From contig NW_026570361.1 in NCBI RefSeq assembly GCF_019649055.1, positions 186,001 through 250,000 of the forward strand: 64,000 bases of DNA. The letters are read 5' to 3'. Shown in pieces: positions 1-11,802 of this stretch. Made by a program: the position numbers and the translations under genes. The notes below the pieces were generated by a model, which was given only the letters and a program-made list of their open reading frames with translations, was not told the DNA's origin and made no database searches. The DNA comes from Paramacrobiotus metropolitanus. Its lineage: Eukaryota > Tardigrada > Eutardigrada > Parachela > Macrobiotidae. The stretch's first letter is position 1, and every line of letters starts with the position of its first letter.

Positions 1-67
1 GAGAGCCGGGCCATATTTATTATTCGAATGCGGATAGGCACTGCTGAAAAAAAACGGGTGCCACTTA

Positions 68-667
68 CTGTATTTTCACGAGTTTAAGGAACACGAAAAT
101 ACCCTAGGTCTGCTCGCAGCCACCCGGGGCCTGCAGCTATGTTCAAAGCTGTTCACTGAGCTGAGTGAGCTCTAAAATCAACAATTGCATTTTACATCAT
201 TTTTGAATTTACTGCAGCTCATTACGGAGCACCATTTTACAATTCACAGAAGCACATTACTGTTTTTTTGAGGTATCCATTATTATTTTATTATGGCCAA
301 ATTTGCTTTGATTTTTGGCCCAGAAATGGATCTGGCTTGTGTGTGGCAGGGCCTGCCCCTGGCAAGGGGGCGCCCCTGAGGGGCAACATCGTAAATCTGT
401 ATTTCAGCAGGCTTCGTTAAGCTTGGGCTGTGTCATTTAGTTTAATTTTTTTCCTTGTTCGGATTCCTAATTTTGACGAGGTAAGACCGTATTTGAAGAC
501 TGTCTGAATCAGTCCGAGTGTTTACGTGGTATTCTCAATTCTGCAGTACTGACATGTGAGTTGCAGAATGCATTGTCAGTGAACCAGTTTGAACGTAGCT
601 TCAGGCCCCGGGTGGCTGCAAGCAGAACTAGGGTATTTTCGTGTTCCTTAAACTCGTGAAAATACAG
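68..667. mobile_element. 600-bp TIR element (MITE) with TA target duplication
   Basis: The two ends are inverted copies over about 70 bp: CTGTATTTTCACGAGTTTAA at the left and its reverse complement at the right, continuing through a CCCGGG-containing block. Both ends abut a TA dinucleotide (66-67 and 668-669), which fits a Tc1/mariner-type target. No ORF is visible inside, so it would be non-autonomous. The superfamily is inferred only from the TA target. Confidence 0.6.
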
Positions 668-1238
668 TATAACGTAGAGCAAAAATCTGCTTCAGTTTTA
701 TTAGACCGAAAGACCAAAGTACAGACACACGATTGAGTACGCTGGAACGATACGATTGAGTACGTTTGAGTCGCTAAAAAATGCAGTAATACATACATAT
801 GCGTTCTGACATTACTCTGTTACCTCCGCTTTTCATTTCCGCATGGTAACGATTTATCCAAAAAAGTCTTGGCAAGTATTAATTCAACTAGTTTTGGAAA
901 AGGGATGTCGTCGAATACTCTAAGGTCCAGATTGTCCAAAAGTCAGGTGCCCTTTGACGAGGATCGAGACTAGAAACAATAAAATTTCAAGAAACAAGAC
1001 AAAAGACGAAATCTCCTTGTCGTCGTGCGAGTAAATGCGGCTTTTCAATTTAATCTGGTTATTCAGTTCTATTACGATATAACTTTGTAAAAATGTATTA
1101 AGACATTCACATCGTTTGAAATGCAGTAATAATCATTACGCAGCCTTATCTTCTCACGTTTGGAGCAGCCCAGGAAGTCCTCCAAGTGACCACTGATAAA
1201 ACTGATCTGGTCCACCTGGATATGGCACTGTTTCAACC

Positions 1239-2961
1239 GGCAGGGGATAAAAGGTGGCAGTGGCACCTGCCACTGGCAATTGCCACTGGCAGTGGCAGCT
1301 CACTGGCAAGCGATGAAACATGGCAGTTGCCACAAACACGAAATTCCAAATAAACTCATTCGGGACACCGATTTAGACATTAACTTGAACCGTGTCATCT
1401 CATGGCCAGAAAAGGTTCAAAAATTGCTTGACTATATTGCCGAACCCAAGTCGTGTATAACCGACCAGTAGACTTTGCGCGGAATAAATCACGGATTATT
1501 AATGAATGAAAACAACTCAAAGTCATTATTGGTAACTGCAATTTACAAATAAAGGGAGGTTATAATTTTGATGAACGGACCGTAGAGCAATAATAATTTA
1601 ATTTTTCTGGCAAATACTTTATAATTTGTGATCTTTTTGAATTTTTACGTTAATTACACTGTAGCAGTGACTAAACGAGACCCCCATCGACCTCGGGACT
1701 TTTTTTTAGACCAAATCTGACTTCGGGATAATTTTCAGCGCATTTTTCTGATATAGAAACCATTTTTCAAAATGCTTTTTGAAAGAAAAAATTTCTGACT
1801 GCCGGGGCCCCATCAGCCCCTCAGTAATCTTGGGCGGTTGTAATGGCGCCGCTAACAAATCTTTTATTTTTGCATTTCAAAAATTTTTTCTGGGTAAATC
1901 GATATCGCTGATTCTGAATATGTTGTTAAAAAAATTGTATTAGTTATCTGAAGGAAGAATTTTGCGTTTTAAAAATTTTAGGTGGATTTTACAAAATTTT
2001 GTTTTTATCAAAAAATTTTCTTTGCTTCGACTCGAAAAAATTTTCTGACAACATATTCAGAATCAACGACATCGATTCACCTATCAAAAGTCTCTAAAGT
2101 GCAAAAATAAAAGATTTGTTAGCGGCGCCATTACAACCGCCCAAGATTACTGAGGGGCGGAGGGGGCCCCGGCAGTCAGAAATTTTTTCTTTCAAAAAAT
2201 ATTTTTGAAAAATGGTTTCTATATCAGAAAAATGCGCTGAAAATTATCCCGAGGTCAGATTTGGTCTAAAAAAGTCCCGAGGTCGATGGGGGTCTCGTTT
2301 AGTCACTGCACTGTAGTGCTTGTGGCTTATCGTGCTTCTGACAGCTCGAATTATCATCAGTTGCTGTCCATAACTGTGGTGCCGGTTTTAAGTGTCTTCG
2401 CTTTAAAACTTAGAAAAGGGATAACTGTCGGTCAACGTTTGACATTAGGTAGAACTGTTATCGAAACCTATTTTTTGTTACGAATCGTAAAGGAATTCTC
2501 TTTTGGATACAATTCTGAATGCCACCAATCGAGCTAAAAAATTTAAACGGTTACGTAAAAGCCAGTTATACCTTTAAGTTTCTCCTCAGACCGTTACAAG
2601 CTAAAAACTGAAAGGCCTGACGAAACCTCGACCTAATTCGAAAAACAGAAAATTAAAGACTGAATGCATAGTAGCAGTAAATCTCTTCCAATCCCATTGC
2701 CCCATCGGTACCAGCACCACTCAGTTTACCACTACAGGCACGGTGTACCTACCAGTACTATTACCAACACCATTTACTAGGATAACGGATAACCCTTTCT
2801 TAGTTTTGTCAAATTTCTTGGTCTCAACTTTTCGTAAAAAGTACGCATAACTGTTTTTGGCAATTGCCACGTTTTATCGTTTGCCAGAAGCATAATGGCA
2901 GATGCCATTGCCAGTGGCAATTGCCAGTGGCAGGTGCCACTGCCACCTTTTATCCCCTGCC
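1239..2961. mobile_element. 1.7-kb TIR DNA element inserted in a gene exon (9-bp target duplication)
   Basis: The terminal inverted repeats are identical over about 52 bp, starting GGCAGGGGATAAAAGGTGGC and followed by subterminal TGCCACTGGCA motifs. The flanking direct repeat GTTTCAACC lies at 1230-1238 and 2962-2970. Removing the element and one repeat restores the reading frame of the host exon, which fixes the boundaries. No transposase ORF is visible. A 9-bp duplication would fit a Mutator-like element; the CAGGGG near the end recalls hAT, but an 8-bp duplication does not fit. Superfamily left open. Confidence 0.8.
1664..2309. mobile_element. Foldback element nested in the TIR element
   Basis: Nearly the whole unit is an imperfect palindrome. 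Left outer arm 1664-1880 (GCAGTGACTAAACGAGACCC onward) matches the reverse complement of 2098-2309, and inner segments around 1900-1950 and 2040-2090 also pair. The flanking direct repeat ACTGTA lies at 1658-1663 and 2310-2315. There is no coding capacity. It sits inside the 1239-2961 element, so it arrived later or was carried by it. Confidence 0.75.
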
Positions 2962-3669
2962 GTTTCAACCCAACGTGCGTGAAGTTCCCTTAATCAGCTT
3001 CTCATCGATTTATTCAAGCTTGGGCAGTGCCGATTCAGGGCTAGTTTGAAACGCCGGGAAAGTAATGCTGCACTTTTCTGACGTGGCCCAGAACGAATAC
3101 GCGGAATTATTATAACAAAAGCTGGGCCTTCGTCCTCATAGAGACGTCCGGGCATTCTTGTACAGGAGTATCCGAATGCTACTGTAACGGTTAGATCGCA
3201 AACTATCAGCGTGCGACAGTGCCTAGCCAAAAGCAAATAGGGAAATTGCACGCTCCGCCCAAGCTTCTGGCCAGCCGCTCCGTATATCATGCCCGTTGGC
3301 ACACTTTGTGCGCGGCGACATGATTTCAGAACTACAACACTTGGCATCATCCGTTTTAACTGTAAGAATGCTGATAGCCCACGGTCCATTCTGTTGTCGC
3401 CAATACTTCCAAAACCGTGATCCGTTAAGTTGTGCAGGACAAGGAGTTTCGTGTAATTCCAGACGCCTTGTTCGAGCAAAAACACAATTTCATATCCTTC
3501 AGCATCGCGGCGGGCGAATTTCTGTTTTGTTATACTGGAGAAATTGATAATTGTTGAATCCGGAAGTCGAGCAGGGTTCACCAATAAAACGTTCCAAGTA
3601 AAGCACACCCTATATATGGCAATTATAATGTTAGGCATTAAAGTACCGGTATATGTAAAAAAGGTCAAT

Positions 3670-5745
3670 CAAAAATAAGTTCGGTTAACAGGAAGAAATT
3701 TCTCAAAAAATGGCAGATTAATGACGCAATGTTATATTAGCTTACTTGTTTGCATAATTTTATTTTTCGCTTTCAAATTTCTGTAATCGCTGCACGCTGT
3801 TATACATAATTTCTGCGCCAAGCCGCCGGTCAATGAGGTCATTACTAGTCAAAAGTAAAGGTCCCAGGGTTGAAGTTCGGAGCTGTTTTAAGCACAGTTT
3901 CAGAAAAGTCAGCTTAAACTCGGAGAGACCTTGCTCGTGAAAAGAAAACTGTTCGAATGATTTGAGTTTGGGAAAGCGCATGACAGTTGGGACGGACAGG
4001 GGCAGTCAGCAAATAGCTTTAATCTGACCACTGTACGCACACAGGGATGCGATGTGCCGTTGGATACATGCCTGTTGGATACATGTAATGTAGCGGCTCG
4101 ATAAAATGGCGCCACAGAGTTTGTGTACGAATCTGCTTGCAAAGTGTGCACTACTCGTGCTTGCGAGCATGCACACGCTGCATGTGTGAGCATGTACATG
4201 CTGCCTATTTATAATAAAATACCGATGAACCAAACCAAACTAAACCGATTAAACCAAACTAACTGACTATCCCACTTAGCCTTGTGCTACATATTTTCTT
4301 AATTTTACGATGGCATTCAGAGCCCTTACACCCAAACCGGCCAAACGAGGTCGTAAACAAGCGCAGAATAATCCCTAATCTGCATTTGTGGCAATAGATC
4401 CTGCGGAATAACTAGCGTTATGGAATTGGAATCCAAAACACACCGGCTATAGAATTCGCGACAAAAATTGACAGCTGGAACGTTGTTGTCAGCACACAAA
4501 ATTCTTTCTGAGGAAATTGGTTGCCAGCTGCCAGAAAAAGTAGCACTTTTGCAAGCGCTGGAAAGGCTAGCAAAGTTGGCAGTTTCTTTCTTAACGATAC
4601 GTTTTTTCACAAGCATAATGACAACTTTTTATGGTATTTAAAGTTCATCAAAAAGATTCAAAATAATTTAGTTGGTTAAGCTATCATCAATGGAGTGTGA
4701 AACTATTAACAATCTGAAGTTAACGTTGCGCTGGATTTAAGCAAAGCGTTCATTATTTACACAATACGTAGTACGTACATCGTAGTTTCTATTGGACGTA
4801 GAAATTCGAAGGAGCAGTATGTTCCCTCAATTATGAGCGAGCTGCCCTAGTTGGACAAGTCTTAAAGAAACAAGAAAACCTGTTCGGTTCGGTATCTTGT
4901 TTTGTTGAATTTGTTTGTGAATCTGCCTTTTGCTGTTTGATAATTTTATTTTTTGTTCTGTTTTTTGAGCGAACATCAACTGTGGCCTGTGGGAGCGCCT
5001 TGACTGAACGTACTGAAGAAATTCTGTATGTCATACAGCGCCAACCTTACCGTCTGCATTTTCCCACAGTGTGAATGTCCAGAAAAAGAAATACCTCTGA
5101 CACAATTTCCAAAGGCAGGATGGTGACCAATGGTTGGTTAACATCTGTGCTATTCAAAACAGACAATTGTTAGTTCAAGCTCTTAGCGATAATATGGCGA
5201 TTATTGTGCCTAACTACAATGTATTATATCGATAAAACCTTGCCGCGCATGGGGGGTGGATTTTATTAACAAAATCCTTGGTGGACGAATTTGTCCACCG
5301 GAAACGAACAAACAACTGCACTGCAATCAACAACTGCTTAGCACAAATGACAAAAGAACACCTGCACAGGGCAGGTACGCCTCCGCACAAATAATTACAC
5401 AAATCCACCACAAAACAACAATATTGTATTTGTGAAAAGCAAAATCTTGGAGAACAAGCTAAATATATAGATTAATAGAAACGAAAGATTCCACTTGTCC
5501 AAAATCCCACGGTCTTCACGGTATCCGCATTCCTAGGAGTGGGCGGGCGGGAAAACTGCTTGCTGCTGCTGCATGCAACTGAAAGTTGCCGGTATGCTGC
5601 GCTCTTTATATATGCGCCACCGATGACCGGTGGCCGGCTGAGAGGAGGAGTGGCCATCCGTGTAGGCCAATAATAAACAGATTCTCCCCAGAGAGAATCT
5701 TACTCATTAGTCCAATGATTTAAAGAAAGATTACTTGTACAGCTG
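3670..5745. other. No supported gene
   Basis: Several short ORFs occur (for example 4326-4616 minus) but none shows a recognisable domain, clear splice logic or a paralog in the window. A TATATAAAGAGC-like TATA box lies on the minus strand near 5605-5615 and resembles the core promoter of the LTRs further on, so a decayed solo LTR is possible; I could not define its ends. Confidence 0.4.
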
Positions 5746-5775
5746 CCTATACCATTGCTGTTCGAAGTGGCTTAC

Positions 5776-6610
5776 CATTTAGTTGGGTGATAATTGGAGG
5801 TAACGGTTTCAGAGTCGCATTTGTTCCCTTCACTTCGCACTCTGCATCATATGCTAATAAACCATATACGGCAGCAGTTATCCTTTCCACAAAATATTCG
5901 TTCCAAGGATGACGTCTGTGCGACCAATCATACTGTGCGATCGCTAGAACGACAAAGGTCATTGTTGTTGGGCCAATTTTCACGTATACTCGATCCATAT
6001 TTTCCACATTGTCCGAATAGTGAATAACTGAATATCACGAAATGCTAGATCGAGAAGAGTCACCAGGCGGCTTTGGTCCCACGAAGGCCACATACACAGC
6101 TGATCCAAATGGACAACGTGTTTGGCGAACGGAATTTAAGCGAGCCGGCCGAAAAGGGATGGTTCACCGGCATCTGGCAACTGGGCCACCAACTGCCATC
6201 TATGCACAACGCGGCACGCATTTAACTGATCAGTTGTTGTTGCAACATAGTTCGTGTGCATACTTCCATAGTAGTAAGATGAATCGCATAGGTACAATCG
6301 CGGCAGACTTTTGACGGGTCCAAACAGAAAGGCTCCTCTCCAAGGTCCCTTCTTCACTTCATAAAGCTACGTGCACATCGGGGAGATGATTTTGCGCAAC
6401 CAGGAGATGTTGCCATACATCCTTTGTACGTATCCATGAAGGTGGAAAAGTTTCAGAGTCGAAATCGATATAAACACTGTCGCCGTCAATATCCTGAAGG
6501 TAACACAAAGCAAAAACGCCCTCTGTCAGTTTCACCAGCACCGTGTTGGCCATACTGAACTGGTCGCGAACTCGCTGGCATCCCGAAAAATACGTGCTAG
6601 AGGCGTCCAT
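5776..6610 (-). pseudogene. Tudor/F-box family, exon 1 only, degenerate
   Basis: It starts MDASSTYFSG at the position of the family MNATPRY start. ANTVLV and LQDIDGDSVYIDFD follow, matching the Tudor-like domain (YGNTVLV, VQDIDGD), although the family WW pair is lost. After VAL the conserved Arg codon is TGA, and the frame shifts by one base near 6357. Homology then continues as VVHRWQLVAQLP and SLFGR. The last segment (VYVKIGPTTMTF) corresponds to VFVRVxxDTVTF. It ends in the phase-1 donor AATG|GTAAGC at 5776, the same place as intact copies. No downstream F-box exon is seen. Very divergent and probably dead. Confidence 0.65.
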
Positions 6611-6909
6611 TTGGAGCGGAACGAGTACCGTGTGCAAACTACCACGTTCGTATCGTCGCCTATTACGAAAAACGAACAGAAAACGAAAAATGGTGGTGCA
6701 CAAGTGCGTGGCTCACCCGGCACAAACTGACTGATGCAGCAGTGCCTACCAGGCTACCAGAATATACCGCTCGTGCAAGTATTCTTTTGCTGCCCACTGC
6801 ATAAGTAGGCACTAACGGGACAGAGAGCACCATTACCCATAAAGGAACAAATAAATTTTTTTTTTAATTTATTGGTTTGCTTATCGTTCAGCAGTTTTAA
6901 ACATCAACA

Positions 6910-7182
6910 TCATAAAAAAAAGTAAACAGCGTTAAAACCATCAGAACGCGGTACAGTAGAAGTCACGGACAGCGCATTCCACCGCTGTATTTCAATGCTA
7001 ATACGTTGTAGCAGAAACTCGTAAGAGCGTCGTTCTCCCGTAGCATCCTTTAACCGCCTGCCCAATTCTCGCAAAAACTTAAGACATGAAGGGCTAGCGA
7101 CGCCAAAAGTTTCAAAAGCCAATGCAACAAAATAGTACTCAGGTGCTAAATATTCGTATTTCCGCCGCTTTTGGTCTTCTGC
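6910..7182 (-). pseudogene. Remnant of restriction-like-endonuclease non-LTR retrotransposon (C-terminus)
   Basis: An open stretch of about 90 codons matches the C-terminal end of the intact reverse transcriptase ORF at 57566-60460: ALAFETFG against PIAFETTG, and RISIEIQRWNALSV against KISIEIQRGNAVSV. Only this 3' end is present, as expected of a 5'-truncated copy. About 60 percent similarity by eye means an old insertion or a different subfamily. Confidence 0.7.
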
Positions 7183-7914
7183 TACAAATAAATCGAAGTA
7201 GAGAACTAGCGCCTTCTCTAATCCCTAGAGTCTTGCTTGCTCTCTAGTATCTACCTGTTGAGAATTTCCATTCTTAGTTCCGTTTGCTTCTGCCTAAGCA
7301 TGGAAAGCTGGTTTGAAACTTGCACGTATGTACAATTGTGCTCTCTATGTAATCGGGCACAGCCAAGAACACTAAATTACTGGACCGTTATTTACTGTCT
7401 TTGGCATACCTAGTCTACTCGCAGTGAAAGCTAACAGCCACGCAGTGTGACCTATATAAACGCCACTGAGCTTTATTGAATTGTACCTAACAAAAGGTTA
7501 AAACATTCTTGCATTCGATAATATGAAAGCTAGTTTTTGAATAGGTACAGCATCTGCTGATCTGCGCCTTTGCAAGTAACCAGTAGCATTCATTGTCAAA
7601 TCGTCCACCCAAATAACGAAACAGGAAACGCTAAATATTTAACATAAATCGTGGAACGCGAAACACGAGGCCTTAGGCAATGGTAGTCATTAAACAAAAT
7701 GCAACAATAAGCATGCGCCATGCACCTTCATTCTGATACTGTTGTTAACCACCTACAGATTGCAGTTACTTTGTGGCTCTTGCCCTTACCGTAACAACAA
7801 TTTGCTTTGTGCCAAATTTGACCTTCAGTGTGGCTTATTCTTTGCAAAAGATCCTATCTGTATTCTGTAGTATATAAGCGATTTCACTTTGAAAAGGTGG
7901 ATCGTTTTGGATGC
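7183..7914. other. No supported gene
   Basis: I see no conserved domain, repeat structure or exon of the local gene family here. Confidence 0.5.
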
Positions 7915-8340
7915 ACTGGAAAAAAGCGCCTTCGCCTGCCGCACCTCGTTATCAAGAATGGCTACGAGGGCACAAGGCAGGGGTGTGATTCCTTCATACT
8001 TCTGAGACCCGACGAGCAGCGAAGTGGGCAGGTTGAATGCGGTCATCTATCGGACTGGATGGAAATGTGTGAGGCGCTGGTGCTGATCAGTTACACCGCA
8101 TGTGATGGCATCGGGGAAGCTAAGAGTCTCTGCTGCTGTATTCGTTTTACAACGCCGGATTTGCCCTGCCGGAAAGGGAGAATGGCTGTTTGCGGGATGC
8201 AAACGAAGGGCGTCTAGAAGTGGTCATTCCGTTCCTGCGCTTCCACTTCACGGAGACAGCCGCCGAGCAGTGCCAGCGCTGCATCACAGCGCCCAAAACC
8301 AGCTTCCCGTCCATTACTCAGATTATTCCACTCCAGAATA
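7915..8340 (+). pseudogene. Tudor/F-box family, exon 3 fragment
   Basis: Starting near KRLRLPHLVIKNGYEG, the fragment follows the family C-terminal domain: MCEALVLISYTA, then after a frame change VVIPFLRFHFTETAAEQCQRC. The start of exon 3 (VCALWR) is missing and homology ends after SITQ, so it is truncated at both ends. At least one frameshift lies between 8150 and 8210. It runs opposite to its two neighbours, so it is a separate, inverted and dead copy. Confidence 0.75.
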
Positions 8341-8480
8341 CTGCCAAAGCAATTGCCAAGCCTCTTTGGTAATAAATTTGCACCACTAATTTTTTAATAG
8401 ACAACACGTTTATCAGCAAGATAACCACAATAGCCTACGGGACCAGTAGTTCTCCAATATGAAATTTCGGAAAAAAATAA

Positions 8481-10794
8481 TTAAGTTTCCGTCCCAGCTT
8501 TGCAGCATAAGCATAAGCGGAAAAATTTAGGAGTGTCAGGAGAGAGCCGGAAGACCACTTCTGTTGAATCCTGGTTTTCGTTTAAACCTCCGTCCAAAGC
8601 GGCGAATGTCACCTTCGACAACGCGGATATGTTCAGTTCACGGAGATCCATTGTGTCCCAGCGTTGTGGATTATCATCGGGACCAATGTTGTTGAAACTG
8701 TATAAAATCTAGCGTTAACCTACGTAAGTAGTCACTGTGCACGGTATGCACCAGAAATTTGAACATTTTATCCTCCCGCTAACGAGAACTAGTATTTCTT
8801 TGTTGAAGTTGCCGTGGATTTTTACTCACATCTGGAAGAAAATACGAATGCGGGTCCATTCGTCAGGGTATTTAAACTTCCGCACCCAGCGCGCATGTAT
8901 CGCCGTGACCTTCTCAATCACGCGCTGAGTAACGGCCGGAGAGTTGTCGTTGGCGGCGGTTAAGAAACGCCGGCACTGCTCAGCCGCCGTCTCCATGGAC
9001 CGAAAACGCAGGAACGGAATGATGACATCCGGCCGCACATAATCGTGGCGTTGTATCAATTCTCGTTCGCTGTCCAACAATGGGGAATGGTCGTCGTACA
9101 ATATGGCTAATGCTGATCCAGTGATGGATTCGGCTGCGTTATATTTTATAAGCAGCAGTTCGTCGCAAACCTTCATCATCTTGGACAGCTTCCGGCATTC
9201 GTAATCCCCGCTGTGCTTATTACGGTTAACGGCCATGAAGCAGAATGACGATGCACGCGGGATATCGGAACCGTTCATCACGATGATCCGCGGCAGACGG
9301 ATGTCTTTAGTCTTCAGCAACATTTTAACACCCATCATTTTATCTTTGATATCAAAGGTGTTGTCATTGCATGAGCCGTACTGTCCATCGTCTAACAGGG
9401 CCAACAATTGGGTATGTTGATTAAACATTCGATTCAGGATGGTCAGGAATTTGAAAACGCGAAAATTCATATCGACCGCGCGATATGGATCGTACGGTTT
9501 CTTGGCACACATTCCGAGGCAGTCGAAGAAGATGTCCTGATTGCTGTCACTTTCCAGCAAAACACGCCTCCACAGCGCGCATACCCTGATCGCAACACCA
9601 CATACCAATGATACCATTAAAACCATCACTTTAGAAATTACTACTTTTACTATTCCAAAGGTAAAATTTGTATTACAAACTTTGCTCTGCGGTCTATTTA
9701 AAAATTACCTATGGGTTTTTAACTGGGTATCGATATCCAGATTTAGCAGGATACGAATCAGGATTGGATGCGGCAGGTCGCTGATGGTTGGGTCGTCCAT
9801 ACCTGCAGAACAATATTGCGTAGAGTCACCCACAAACAAAACAGCAAGACACAAGGTAGCATTATTCCAGGATGTTGTGGATCGGGCACTCACCATGCCC
9901 CATAATATCCTCGGTGATCGCGGCTTGTTCTTTAATCTGCTCAGCGAGATAGCTTTCACAGGCCCTCGTCAAAGCTTCTTCGGGCCAGGACATACTGCTG
10001 TGCTCTGCGTTCTCGTTCAACCACACACTGTGGCGATTGGCGTCACTATGCACTTCCGCGCAAATGATAGTAACCGTATCCTTTTCCACTCGCACGAACA
10101 TTCGGCAGCCGACCTCAAAATTATACACCTCGTCAAACGGCGGCCGGTGTTTTGTGTTGCAAACGAAGGCAAAGTGGTCCGTATCTTCTTCTCGTTGATG
10201 GCGACACTTGGCTTTACATAAACTACCACGGCCCCGCCCTAACTGGCAGGTGTTCGTTAAAAATGTGGGCAGGAAATCCACTTCACGAAGCAGATGAGCT
10301 TTGGGAAACTTGATGACATGTTTCTTGTACTGGATCCAAGTAGTTCTCCCGAAAAAGCTGTCGCTCGACTCTGGTTCACGTGCGAACTGCGTATGATGTA
10401 CAAGGTGGTAGGTCGTCGCTTGCGCACTCGATTCCGGGGATTCCTCATTTGGATCATCCAAGCGAACGATGTAGAATTTAAAAAGCAGGTGGCGGATGAT
10501 GGTGACCGGACGGAACACCATGGGGCCTCCTTCACCATCGCGCAGCGCCACAATCTCCAAACTTTTTCGGGTCATCGGACTCGCGAATTGATGGTGAAAT
10601 AGGTGCCGCGTGTGAATCCATTGGGCGCTGATCGTGTGAGCATCGAAGTCAACCAAAAACTTGTCGCCGTCGATGTCCTGAACGTAACCGAGCCACCACT
10701 GACCGTCGTCGCGCTGCACTAACACCGTGTTTCCGTAGTTGATTTCTCGCGCACCGGAATACAGCTGGCGAAGGTAACGCGGCGTTGCTTTCAT
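8481..10794 (-). CDS. Tudor-like/F-box protein, intact four-exon copy
   Basis: Exons 10794-9894, 9802-9709, 9585-8830 and 8697-8481 total 1968 nt, or 655 codons plus stop, with intron phases 1, 2, 2. The start ATG (MKATPRY) aligns with its paralogs. Residues about 15-70 form a Tudor/Agenet-like domain (YGNTVLVQRD, GQWWLGYVQDIDGD, AQWIHT). Residues about 70-300 hold conserved blocks VALRD, SFFGR, YKKHVI, several Cys and a CRMFVRV segment. Residues about 309-345 are an F-box split by intron 2 (SDLPHPILIRIL ... THR|VCALWRRVLL). The rest is the family C-terminal domain (IRLPRIIV, VIIPFLRFRS, IHARWVRKF) and tail (WDTMDLREL). An F-box suggests binding Skp1 in an SCF ubiquitin ligase; the reader role of the Tudor-like part is inferred. 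All splice sites are GT-AG. Confidence 0.85.
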
Positions 10795-10859
10795 AATCGC
10801 GCTCGGAGAAACAGGAAGGTACTGTTTAACACCGTTCAGCGGATGGCACTGGCAACACT

Positions 10860-11640
10860 AGCAACAACGAAACTATAAAAGCAAGCCACGTAGATAGTGT
10901 TTGAAAGCCATCGTTTGCCGTACATTTTGGTCGCCAGAGTGTATCTTGTGTAGCAAAACAATCGATAAACAATCGATAGGGTGTTCAGAAGCCTGCCGGT
11001 ATCGATTTTTTCGTCCAGGTCAGCTTAAGAGACAACGGCACCGTACTAGTTGCCGTCGTGCCTTTCGCTTTCTCACTGAAAAGAGTAATAACATAACGGT
11101 GGTATCGATCTGCCTGCACCACTGGGCACTGGCTTGAAAGTAGCCTAGCTAATCATCCAGAAGTGCAAGATTTTGGAAGCTGTATACTGTGTGCAACACC
11201 GCGCTTACTGCACGGGGTCGGGGACTAACAGGTCAGTACGTAACTCAGCCAGGTTTAACCCGGAAATCGATACTTTCTTATTTATTAATGCTTGCGAGTT
11301 TAACTTTAAGCAATCTAGTCGCCAACACTGAATGTGCTCATCTTTCCTATTGCTGGCAAAACATATGTAGGGAAGCCAATTGACCTTCAACAGCGTTGAC
11401 TGAAAACAGTCTTTTGAAATTATTTATTTATTCTGCGAATCTGGAGGTACGGCACCTCGAGATGTCTCCCATTGTTCTCGCTTGATAATCAGAAAGCGTA
11501 AATTCGCATTGACCGCCCGCATTGTTTGGTGGTTTTTTTTCATCAAAGAAGCCGCCCCTTGCGGGCGGTCTAGAAGAATTTACTGCCCTTTAATATTGAG
11601 CCGGAAGTGTAGCGCAGCTGATAGAAGATTTCGAGCGCCG
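10860..11640. other. No supported gene
   Basis: Intergenic sequence upstream of the 10794 start. I see no exon of the gene family or other domain. Confidence 0.45.
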
Positions 11641-11659
11641 GAAACACCTCGAGGATTTG

Positions 11660-11802
11660 GGATATCTTTTCTGTCCTCTAGCTGTCGAGACCCTCGGGGC
11701 ATTGGAATGGCTTTTGCCAAGCTAACTCGTTTCGGCCGCAAAATCCGTGACTTTACCGGGAAGCCTCGGTCTATAGCCTTTTTGAGGCAACGTTTTAGTT
11801 AA
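11660..11802 (+). pseudogene. Second C-terminal remnant of the R2/NeSL-type retrotransposon
   Basis: The frame ending at 11802 reads FGRKIRDFTGKPRS and FLRQRFS, matching LSRKISDCTGNPRSGEFLRQKIS of the intact ORF. An earlier frame carries AVETLG, matching IAFETTG, so at least one frameshift is present. Only the 3' end is represented. Confidence 0.6.

Larger units (their letters stand above)
820..3609 (-). pseudogene. Tudor/F-box family gene, exons 3-4 only, interrupted by a TIR element
   Basis: Exon 3 runs 3609-2962 and resumes at 1229-1158. With the inserted element (1239-2961) and one copy of its 9-bp target duplication removed, the exon is 720 nt, a multiple of three and in frame. It begins G|GTG TGC after an AG acceptor, like its paralogs, giving VCFTWN, the second half of the split F-box. 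It carries recognisable blocks of the C-terminal domain (IIIPRIRS, LHARWVET). Damage seen: an in-frame TGA at 2994-2996 and a 1-nt deletion in exon 4 (969-820) just after the conserved Trp; exon 4 continues as DNLDLRVFDD. I could not securely find exons 1 and 2 upstream; an LxxxxLxxxIM stretch near 3780-3850 is a weak exon 2 candidate. Confidence 0.72.

Noticed and set aside
4326-4616. 96-codon minus ORF as exon 1 of the pseudogene at 820-3609
   Set aside because: No match to the Tudor-like domain or family start, and no donor in the expected phase.
10017-10602. Plus-strand ORFs opposite family exons (also at 9235, 32062, 33736, 41166, 42551, 54307, 54661)
   Set aside because: They are antisense shadows of conserved minus-strand coding exons.
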